A stretch of DNA of 7,639 nucleotides, from NCBI GenBank assembly GCA_030609245.1, contig JAUWCP010000107.1:1-7639 (forward strand), in the 5' to 3' direction. This document shows positions 1 to 6,158 of the stretch, in pieces (the stretch's first letter is position 1; each line of letters opens with the position of its first letter). The DNA comes from Hyphomicrobium sp. (GTDB lineage Bacteria > Pseudomonadota > Alphaproteobacteria > Rhizobiales > Hyphomicrobiaceae). The notes under the pieces were generated by a model. The model saw nothing but the letters and a program-made list of their open reading frames with translations. It was not told the origin of the DNA and ran no database searches. The translations under genes and the position numbers were made by a program.

Positions 1-1
1 A

Positions 2-541
2 TTTGACGAAAACTGTGCCCCCTGCCACCAGCCCGACGCTATCGGATCTCCCGGCGTGGCACCCTCTCTGACCAATCCAGAGCTGTTGGCTACCGCCTCA
101 GATGAATTCCTCCTAGGCACCATTTGGGATGGGCGCGTCGACACCGGGATGCCACCCTTCGAATATCTTGGAAACGAGAAAATTGTGGCCATCGTCGCTT
201 ATCTCCGCTCCCACACGGAGAGGCCCAACCGGTCGAAGGAGATCGACGCACAACCCGCAGCCCACGGCGATCCAAGACTCGGGAAACTGTGGTTCGAAAA
301 TATCTGCGCCACATGCCACGGCGTTAAAGGCGACGGTTATGAGTCGGGAGGCACCGGAACAGCCATTGGGCAACTGGGCTTCTTGAACAAGGCGTCCGAC
401 GGCTTCATTCGCACAACGATCAAGCAGGGTCGTTCAAACACACGCATGCGCGGTTTCAATGGGGCTAGCGCCCTTGCCAACCTCTCTGATCAGGAGATCG
501 ATGACATTATTGTTTACCTGCGCAGCCTTGGAAAAAACTAA
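2..541 (+). CDS. Di-domain class I cytochrome c, 5'-truncated by the window edge
   Basis: The frame is open from base 2, so the gene begins upstream; a GTG at base 56 lies after the first haem motif and is not the start. The visible 179 residues hold two CXXCH haem-c sites: CAPCH (residues 5-9, bases 14-28) and CATCH (residues 102-106, bases 305-319). Each is followed by a candidate axial methionine, in GMPPF (Met50) and TRMRGF (Met149), and by a C-terminal helix ending in a VAYLRS or VYLRSL pattern typical of class I cytochrome c. The protein is thus a tandem mono-haem cytochrome, presumably exported by a signal peptide lying outside the window. It ends 17 bases before the NapA-like gene, so it is a plausible periplasmic redox partner of that enzyme. 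It does not resemble the small dihaem NapB subunit. More haem domains could lie upstream. The family assignment is secure; the partner role is inferred. Confidence 0.88.
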   Translation, partial: FDENCAPCHQPDAIGSPGVAPSLTNPELLATASDEFLLGTIWDGRVDTGMPPFEYLGNEKIVAIVAYLRSHTERPNRSKEIDAQPAAHGDPRLGKLWFENICATCHGVKGDGYESGGTGTAIGQLGFLNKASDGFIRTTIKQGRSNTRMRGFNGASALANLSDQEIDDIIVYLRSLGKN

Positions 542-542
542 C

Positions 543-548
543 GAGAGG
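543..548 (+). promoter_or_regulatory. Ribosome binding site of the NapA-like gene
   Basis: GAGAGG lies 10 bases before the ATG at 559 and directly after the cytochrome stop codon (TAA, 539-541). It supports the ATG at 559 as the start, which also places a twin-arginine motif at residues 9-15 of the product. Confidence 0.55.
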
Positions 549-558
549 CAAGCAACTC

Positions 559-3267
559 ATGAAACGGATCAAGAATAGGTGGTCCCGCCGCGACTTCATG
601 AAAACCGGGGCATTTATTTCCGGCACTGCCGCCGGTGCCGGGCTCATGGTTGGCGCCAATCCCGAGCTAGAGGCAGCGCCCGCGGCAGCCGAGGGGAGCG
701 AGGCAACCCGGTCGACGGCGATTGCCCAATGCCCGTACTGTGGGGTTGGCTGCGGCACGATCATACAGGTGGAGAATGGCAAGATCGTCTCCATGCGCCC
801 GGATAAGGACCACCCCACCAACTACGGTCTGCAATGCATCAAGGGTCTGACCGCTGCCGAACCCATGTACGTGGACCGCATGGAGGGAGATTCCTACGTT
901 CGCACGGATGTCTGGGAAGAATGGAACAAACCCGATCATGGCGACCTGGCTTATGTGTCCAAGACAAAGGGATCCTTTGATGAGGAGCACTTTGTCCGCG
1001 TGCCCTATGAGCAGGCCTCCGACATGGTGGCCCACAAGATTGCTCACTTCGCAAAAACATACGGCGGAAACTCGATTGGGCTTTATGGCTCCGGGCAGCT
1101 CACCACGGAGGGGCAATACCTCGAAAACCTCTTCATGAAGGGCATACTCGGATCCAACACGATCGAGGCCAACGCCCGCATGTGCATGACCTCGGCTGTT
1201 ACCGGCTATTTTGCGACGTTAGGATCAGATACGCCGCCGCTGGCTTACGAAGATATCGAGCTTTGCGACATGATCATGCACTTCGGTCACAATGCACGGG
1301 AGTCGCATCCGATTATCTTTTGGCGCGCGGCCGACCATAAGAAGAAGAAAGATATCCCGACGGTCGTCGTCGATCCTCGCCGGACGGGAACAGTGATGGG
1401 CTACGAGGACATCAACCCCGAAAATTCGGTCCACGTTCCCATACTCAACGGCGACATTAGTTTCCTCAATGCCATCGCTCACGTTTTGCTGAAGGACCAC
1501 AGGGATGTAATCGATTGGGACTTCCTGAAAGAACACACGACGGGCTGGGAGAACTATGTTGATGGCGTGCTTGCCGACTACAGCCCCGAACAGGTCCAGG
1601 ATCGCATGGGTGGACCAAACCACGACGTGTCTCCCGACCTGATCCGCCGCATTTCCGGAATGTTCGCAGATGCGACACGCAAACGGATCGCACGGGCCGG
1701 TGGCAAGCAATCGGGCAATGGCTTTGGCGGTGTCATCATCATGTGGGGCATCGGCTATAACCAGCATATTCACGGTCAGCACAACGTTATCTCGATTATC
1801 AATTTGCTGACACTCACCGGCAATTTGGCGAAGCCTGGTTGCGGACCGTTCTCCATGACCGGTCAACCAAATGCGATGGGCGAGCGCTTTACCGGCGGGC
1901 TGACCGGGAGGTTGCCGTTCAATCAGCCCTTGAGCAACGACGACCACCGGCTACATATGGCCAAGCATTGGCGGGTCCCGGAAAAGAACCTAGTCAATGC
2001 GATGAACTCGCAGAATCCGGGCTATGCCGTCGGGATGATGGAGCGGGCGCTAAAGGGCGACGTCAAGGCGTTCTTCTTTGTCTACGCGACGCATATCGAC
2101 CTGCCCGACCAGTACAATCTCGTGCGACCAGCGATCTCCAAGACGTTCAATGTAGTGCAGGAGATTTACCGCCACGCACCCAACAACCTCTACGCGGATG
2201 TGATTTTCCCGGCAGCGACCTGGGGCGAGGTGGAAGGCATTTATATTTCGTCGGAACGGCGCCTTAATATCTGCCAAAAGGCCGCCGAGCCGCCAAAGGG
2301 CTGCCGACCGGATATGGATATGGTCATCGATAAGGCCAAGGAAATTGCGGAACTTCTCGGGCTCGATGCCCATAAGATCCTGCCATACGAGCGCAAGGAA
2401 GATGGGTTCTATGATGCGCAAGAGATCTTCCGCGACATCATCAAAGCTTCAAAAGGTACCGACACCGACCTGACAGGCATCCTTGAAGTCGAAAAATTGG
2501 ATGGCACGTCACCTTATGGCCAACTCGAGGAACTGCGTGGCATCCAGTGGCCTGCCCCGACCTACGAGATTGCCAAAGGTGGCGGAACCAAAAGGCGCTT
2601 CATGGCGCAAGAAGGAAAGTGGGAAAGTCGCCCATACGGATACTTCCGCACTGGCGACGGAAAGGTACACATCAAGCTTGTGCACCAGGACTACAGCGAT
2701 CGCGAAAGAATAACCCGGGAACTTATGAGGTTCGGAGTCGAGGAAAACCTGTACACCATCGACCACATGGATCTCATCAAAGAAGCCCGTGACAAGGGCC
2801 TTACTCCAGATATTCCTGACGAGGGCTTTCGAGGCAAACCTTGGCAGGACATTCCCAAGGACAAGTTCCCCTATTGGTTTGGGCTGGGTGTCGTGTATGA
2901 GCACTTCCATACGGCCAAATCCAACCGCAGTCCGACAACGCGTCGGCTTGTGCCGGAGATGTACGTCGAAATGCATCCCGAAGATGCCAAGGATCTCGGC
3001 ATCAAGGATGGCGACAAATTGCGCGTAATCACGCGGCGCGGCTCTTTGGAAGCGCGTGCGCAAGTAGGAACCAACTCTCTCGTCAAGCCGGCGCGCAACA
3101 ATGTGCCACGTGGGTACATGTTCGGTCCGTGGAATCTATCTGTCGCCGACAGTGCAGACCCCAAGAAGAATAAGTGGCTTGCCAACGGTGTTACCAGTCG
3201 TATCTGGGATCCTGTCTCGGGGCAGGTCGACTTTAAGAAGAGTGTCTGCCGTATTGAAAAGATTTGA
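559..3267 (+). CDS. napA: Tat-exported NapA-family molybdopterin oxidoreductase
   Basis: Catalytic subunit of a periplasmic molybdenum bis-MGD enzyme related to nitrate reductase NapA. Residues 1-40 form a Tat signal (SRRDFMK at 9-15, then a Gly/Ala-rich hydrophobic stretch). The N-terminal [4Fe-4S] site is Cys58, Cys61, Cys65 and Cys93 (CPYCGVGC ... QCIKG), with the conserved Lys95 between cluster and cofactor. NARMCMTSA supplies the expected Mo ligand Cys209 followed by Met210, as in Nap/Nas enzymes; formate dehydrogenases have Cys/Sec-His here. Further Nap/Nas landmarks are NQHIHGQHN (401-409), CGPFSMTGQPNAMG (428-441), a C-terminal YEHFHT / TRRL block (780-797), and a C-terminus DFKKSVCRIEKI close to that of NapA. 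At 902 residues it is longer than typical NapA (about 830); much of the excess seems to be an insertion near 714-768. It ends in tandem stops (TGATAG). Nitrate reduction is the default function; membership of the Nap/Nas branch is firm, but substrate and direction are not proven. Confidence 0.8.
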   Translation: MKRIKNRWSRRDFMKTGAFISGTAAGAGLMVGANPELEAAPAAAEGSEATRSTAIAQCPYCGVGCGTIIQVENGKIVSMRPDKDHPTNYGLQCIKGLTAAEPMYVDRMEGDSYVRTDVWEEWNKPDHGDLAYVSKTKGSFDEEHFVRVPYEQASDMVAHKIAHFAKTYGGNSIGLYGSGQLTTEGQYLENLFMKGILGSNTIEANARMCMTSAVTGYFATLGSDTPPLAYEDIELCDMIMHFGHNARESHPIIFWRAADHKKKKDIPTVVVDPRRTGTVMGYEDINPENSVHVPILNGDISFLNAIAHVLLKDHRDVIDWDFLKEHTTGWENYVDGVLADYSPEQVQDRMGGPNHDVSPDLIRRISGMFADATRKRIARAGGKQSGNGFGGVIIMWGIGYNQHIHGQHNVISIINLLTLTGNLAKPGCGPFSMTGQPNAMGERFTGGLTGRLPFNQPLSNDDHRLHMAKHWRVPEKNLVNAMNSQNPGYAVGMMERALKGDVKAFFFVYATHIDLPDQYNLVRPAISKTFNVVQEIYRHAPNNLYADVIFPAATWGEVEGIYISSERRLNICQKAAEPPKGCRPDMDMVIDKAKEIAELLGLDAHKILPYERKEDGFYDAQEIFRDIIKASKGTDTDLTGILEVEKLDGTSPYGQLEELRGIQWPAPTYEIAKGGGTKRRFMAQEGKWESRPYGYFRTGDGKVHIKLVHQDYSDRERITRELMRFGVEENLYTIDHMDLIKEARDKGLTPDIPDEGFRGKPWQDIPKDKFPYWFGLGVVYEHFHTAKSNRSPTTRRLVPEMYVEMHPEDAKDLGIKDGDKLRVITRRGSLEARAQVGTNSLVKPARNNVPRGYMFGPWNLSVADSADPKKNKWLANGVTSRIWDPVSGQVDFKKSVCRIEKI

Positions 3268-3315
3268 TAGTGCGCCGGCGATTGGTGCGGAGGCACGCAG
3301 AACTGACACGAAACG

Positions 3316-3888
3316 ATGGAACGTAGAGACTTCCTCAAGGCATTGAGCGCGTGCGCGGCAGCAGCAATTGCGCCCGAAGATGCCTGGTCGGCATTGAATC
3401 AGCCGGGCCTGCGGTATCTACGTCCGCCGGGAGCACTTCCCGAAGACGACTTCTTGAGCGCATGCATTCATTGTGGCCAATGCGGGGAAGTTTGCCCCAA
3501 CCGATGCATTAGCTATTTCGGCATGGAGAATGGGCTCGCCTCGGTCGACACGCCCTACATAATTCCACGCGATAAGGGCTGCATCCTATGCATGAAATGC
3601 GGCGACGTCTGTCCCAGCGGTGCCATACAGAAAGTTGAGCGCACGGCGGAAGCCATTGTTGAAGGCGTCAGCATGGGTCGCGCTCGCGTTGATGAACAAC
3701 TCTGCCTGTCTTTTCAGGGAAAAACCTGCGGTGTGTGCTATCGGGCCTGCCCGTTGCCGGATGTGGCCATCACAGTTGGCATGCTGGAACAACCACATGT
3801 CACGGACAAGTGCGTCGGCTGCGGTCTTTGCGAACGCTCCTGCATTCAGCTCCCCCAGGCGATCCGCGTCATCCCAAACTATGGGTAG
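3316..3888 (+). CDS. napG: NapG-type periplasmic ferredoxin (four [4Fe-4S] motifs)
   Basis: Electron-transfer ferredoxin that in Nap systems works with membrane NapH to pass quinol electrons to the periplasm. The 190-residue product starts with a twin-arginine motif (ERRDFLK, 2-8) and has the NapG landmark RPPGALPEDDFLSAC. Four cluster sites are visible: Cys50/53/56/60, Cys89/92/95/99, Cys130/138/141/145 (LCLSFQGKTCGVCYRACP, very NapG-like) and Cys166/169/172/176. It is shorter than E. coli-type NapG, lacking the small insertion in the second cluster and the C-terminal tail. An in-frame TGA at 3304-3306 leaves the ATG at 3316 as the only usable start. No strong Shine-Dalgarno sequence is near it; GGAGG at 3289-3293 is too far. 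It follows the NapA-like gene by 48 bases, and its stop abuts the NapH start. Confidence 0.87.
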   Translation: MERRDFLKALSACAAAAIAPEDAWSALNQPGLRYLRPPGALPEDDFLSACIHCGQCGEVCPNRCISYFGMENGLASVDTPYIIPRDKGCILCMKCGDVCPSGAIQKVERTAEAIVEGVSMGRARVDEQLCLSFQGKTCGVCYRACPLPDVAITVGMLEQPHVTDKCVGCGLCERSCIQLPQAIRVIPNYG

Positions 3889-3891
3889 GTG

Positions 3892-4926
3892 ATGAGCAGA
3901 CGTTCAAAGCCATTCTTCGTATGGCGTCATCTCAACAAGCTGCGGTGGGTGACTCTTACCCTCGTCTTCCTGATGCTCATCCTTCTGCCGCTGTTGCACG
4001 TCTATCAGACGTATGTCGCCGCGAGGGCTTACGACCTGCTACCGTTGTCGGAAAAGCAACTCTATGACACCATGGAGTTGATCACGGCACCGTTCGTAAG
4101 CGACCCCGCGAGCGAACTCGACGCCATCAAGGGCAATACTTGGTCGGGTACGTTCTGGGGGTTCAAACTGTCTGATCCGCTGGCCGTCGTAGGCCAGATC
4201 GCGGCGGCACAGTCGATCTACTGGCCGTTCTTTCTCACCGCCCTTATTCCGATCGCCTTCACGGTGATCTTCGGACGATTCTTCTGCGGCTGGATTTGTC
4301 CGGCAACCTTTCTTTACGAATTGAACACAAACCTCGGTGCGTGGTTGCACTGGGCCGGCCTGAAGACCGGCAACATGCATTTCGATAGGCGAATGAAGTA
4401 CGGCGTACTGGCCGCCGGACTCGCACTATCAATGTTGACCGGCTCAGTAATGGTTGCGGCGGTCTACCCGCCTGCAATCTTAGGCCGGGAGATTTATTAC
4501 GCCATTGCCCTTGGTGGATTTGGATCTGGAATGATCTTCTTCCTGGGCACACTTCTTTTCGACCTTCTGGTCGCGCGGCGCGGATTTTGTCGCTACGTCT
4601 GCCCTGGCGGTGCCCTCTATTCGCTTATTGGGCGCTACAGGGTCGTCCGGATTCGCCGCATCGTCGAAAGTTGCAACGATTGCGCAAAGTGCAATGCCGT
4701 CTGTGAATTCGGCCTCGACCCGTTGCGCGATAACTTCGGTCAGGAATGCAACAACTGCACCGCCTGCATCGCTATTTGCCCAACGGATGCGTTGGACTTC
4801 ACAATAAGACTGACCGACTACCCCTACCAAGGGCCGGGCCACCTTGGACGGCAATACCGTGGGCAGAAGAAGAAACAGGGCAGCACTAGCGCAACGCCAT
4901 GCGGGCAGAAGGCGGAGGCCCTTTGA
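3892..4926 (+). CDS. napH: NapH-type membrane-bound quinol dehydrogenase
   Basis: Inner-membrane iron-sulfur protein that oxidises quinol and hands electrons to NapG. Numbering from the ATG at 3892 (344 residues), hydrophobic segments lie at about 19-37, 111-128, 171-194 and 205-227. The paired membrane-edge motifs CGWICP (Cys132/136) and CRYVCP (Cys233/237) are the NapH signature. Two ferredoxin [4Fe-4S] motifs follow: Cys261/264/267/271 and Cys286/289/292/296-Pro. The C-terminus is a basic, low-complexity tail (RGQKKKQG). A GTG at 3889, immediately after the upstream TAG, is an equally possible start and adds one Met; I prefer the ATG. The stop TGA overlaps the next ATG by one base (TGATG). 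The family is confident; quinone type and electron direction are inferred. Confidence 0.87.
   Translation: MSRRSKPFFVWRHLNKLRWVTLTLVFLMLILLPLLHVYQTYVAARAYDLLPLSEKQLYDTMELITAPFVSDPASELDAIKGNTWSGTFWGFKLSDPLAVVGQIAAAQSIYWPFFLTALIPIAFTVIFGRFFCGWICPATFLYELNTNLGAWLHWAGLKTGNMHFDRRMKYGVLAAGLALSMLTGSVMVAAVYPPAILGREIYYAIALGGFGSGMIFFLGTLLFDLLVARRGFCRYVCPGGALYSLIGRYRVVRIRRIVESCNDCAKCNAVCEFGLDPLRDNFGQECNNCTACIAICPTDALDFTIRLTDYPYQGPGHLGRQYRGQKKKQGSTSATPCGQKAEAL
4914..4918 (+). promoter_or_regulatory. Ribosome binding site deciding the start of the second NapG-like gene
   Basis: GGAGG, inside the 3' end of the NapH-type gene, lies 7 bases before the ATG at 4926. It favours this start over the in-frame ATG at 4899, which would put nine extra residues in front of the twin-arginine motif. 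With the TGATG stop/start overlap it suggests translational coupling. Confidence 0.7.
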
Positions 4927-5534
4927 TGAAGCGCCGCAGCTTCTTAAAAAACATTGTTGTTGGCACGGCTACGCTTGCCACTGTCATGCTTCCCTATGGG
5001 GTTTCACGGCTGCTGGCTCCCGGTATTAAGATCCCTAAACGCAACTATTTGCGTCCCCCCGGTGCGTTGAAGAACGATGCCGAGTTCGTTGTGGCCTGTA
5101 TCGGTTGCGGTTTATGCGGTGAGGTCTGCCCGCCGCGCTGCATCCGGTTTCATGGCCGCGACGGCGGCGCGAAGGTCAACACACCGTATATCGATGCGGC
5201 TGAGAAAGGCTGCATTCTCTGCAGCAAGTGCATCGACGTATGCCCGACGAACGCTTTAACGACCACACCCATCGAGAAAGTCGACATGGGGATTGCCGAG
5301 ATTGACCGTTCGGCGTGCTACCCATGGGTCGACCAAGGGATTTGCGGCGCGTGCGTCAGCATATGTCCGCTTGGTGACAAAGCCATCAGTTTCAAGATGT
5401 GGAACCAGTATCGACCATATGTACGCTATGGATGCGTTGGTTGTGGTCTGTGCGTGGAAGTCTGTCCACACCCGAGCAAACCGATTTGGATCGTAGACCG
5501 ATCGCAGGAAGACGTAGCCAAACATGCTGTGTGA
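4926..5534 (+). CDS. Second NapG-type ferredoxin (four [4Fe-4S] motifs)
   Basis: A 202-residue paralogue of the NapG-type protein at 3316-3888, placed on the other side of the NapH-type gene. The start chosen gives MKRRSFLKN, a twin-arginine motif at the extreme N-terminus followed by a hydrophobic segment (about 9-24), so Tat-dependent export or membrane anchoring is likely. It shares YLRPPGAL (41-48) with its paralogue, then four cluster sites: Cys58/61/64/68, Cys96/99/102/106, Cys131/140/143/147 and Cys170/173/176/180-Pro. The third site has an eight-residue first gap (CYPWVDQGIC) instead of the seven of the first copy, and the linker before the fourth is longer. It probably carries electrons between a membrane dehydrogenase (NapH or the polyferredoxin downstream) and a periplasmic acceptor. 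Alternative labels are MauM/NapG ferredoxin or generic four-cluster ferredoxin. The next gene begins three bases after its stop. Confidence 0.82.
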   Translation: MKRRSFLKNIVVGTATLATVMLPYGVSRLLAPGIKIPKRNYLRPPGALKNDAEFVVACIGCGLCGEVCPPRCIRFHGRDGGAKVNTPYIDAAEKGCILCSKCIDVCPTNALTTTPIEKVDMGIAEIDRSACYPWVDQGICGACVSICPLGDKAISFKMWNQYRPYVRYGCVGCGLCVEVCPHPSKPIWIVDRSQEDVAKHAV

Positions 5535-5537
5535 CCA

Positions 5538-6158
5538 ATGCCGACCGTCGTGACCAGATTTCTCGCGTTCTTACTGGTGCTCGTCTCGTGCCTATGCGCA
5601 GGCAATGAGGCGGTGGCACACCATATCCTTGGTCGGCCGGCCTACGCCTTGAACGAGAATTCCAACACACCACCCAGCATGCAGCTTGAGACCGTGATTG
5701 GTGACTACTTCGTCAACTACATGGTTTTTCCTGCCTTCCCGCGGCCCAAAGAACCCGGACGAATCCATCTCTATGCAAAGCGCATCGACAATCAAAACCC
5801 GTTGCAGGAGAAAGTCGCCTTCAAGGTACGCGACAATTCATGGGCCGCTTGGTTGGGTTTCGGTGCAAATGAAGAAACGCTTGGTATTCAACGACCAGAT
5901 GACAACGTCTACCGCCAAGGCTTCGTATTTTCCAAGGAAGGCGACTACATCGTTACGGCCGAGTTCCATGCCGAGGGCGCGCCCTACATCATTGATTTCC
6001 CCTTGCGCATTGGCGCTCCTCCACCTGTCGGACCCCTTGGCATCACCGCTGTACTCATTCTTGGAATTCTCGTGACAGTCAGTCTGATCCAACGGCGGCG
6101 AGCGATGACCGGCATGATCCGCGCGACCCGCGACGACGCGCAGAAGGGCCAGTCATGA
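5538..6158 (+). CDS. Exported, membrane-anchored protein with an N-terminal HHILG motif (function unknown)
   Basis: I do not recognise a named family. The 206-residue product has an N-terminal hydrophobic signal (7-20). A Sec cleavage site after AVA (25-27) would leave a mature chain starting HHILGRP. LVSC at 15-18 also fits a lipobox, so a lipoprotein is the alternative. The middle (about 30-160) is probably a periplasmic beta-sandwich of the YtkA/FixH-like kind: alternating strands, and a closing segment KEGDYIVTAEFHAEGAPY. A single membrane helix follows (about 165-184), then a basic RRRAM stop-transfer and a short cytoplasmic tail. This implies an anchored, periplasm-facing domain. It starts three bases after the preceding stop with no good ribosome binding site, and overlaps the next gene by four bases (ATGA), so it is likely coupled to both. 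Its position points to a metal-related or assembly role in the same redox complex, but that is inference. Confidence 0.75.
   Translation: MPTVVTRFLAFLLVLVSCLCAGNEAVAHHILGRPAYALNENSNTPPSMQLETVIGDYFVNYMVFPAFPRPKEPGRIHLYAKRIDNQNPLQEKVAFKVRDNSWAAWLGFGANEETLGIQRPDDNVYRQGFVFSKEGDYIVTAEFHAEGAPYIIDFPLRIGAPPPVGPLGITAVLILGILVTVSLIQRRRAMTGMIRATRDDAQKGQS

Noticed and set aside
56..541. GTG at 56 as the start of the cytochrome gene.
   Set aside because: The same frame continues upstream to the window edge and contains a full CXXCH haem motif at 14-28, so the gene is truncated rather than starting here.
2..541. The cytochrome as NapB.
   Set aside because: It has two class I domains with methionine ligands and C-terminal helices, unlike the compact bis-histidine dihaem NapB.
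1225..1947. A 240-codon open frame on the minus strand.
   Set aside because: It lies wholly inside the NapA-like gene, whose product matches family motifs along its length; the reverse frame shows no recognisable motifs and is a by-product of GC-rich codons.
2509..3063. A 184-codon minus-strand open frame.
   Set aside because: It is antisense to the conserved C-terminal domain of the NapA-like gene and has no domain features of its own.
559..3267. Formate dehydrogenase alpha subunit as the identity of the molybdoenzyme.
   Set aside because: The Mo-ligand motif is Cys-Met, not Cys/Sec-His, and the GQPNAMG loop and C-terminus follow Nap/Nas enzymes.
3268..3315. Possible promoter or terminator between the NapA-like and NapG-type genes.
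   Set aside because: The 48-base gap shows no convincing hairpin with a T-run and no clear -35/-10 pair; read-through in one operon is simpler.
4899..4925. In-frame ATG at 4899 as the start of the second NapG-like gene.
   Set aside because: GGAGG sits 7 bases before the ATG at 4926, and the later start puts the twin-arginine motif at the N-terminus, as expected for an exported ferredoxin.
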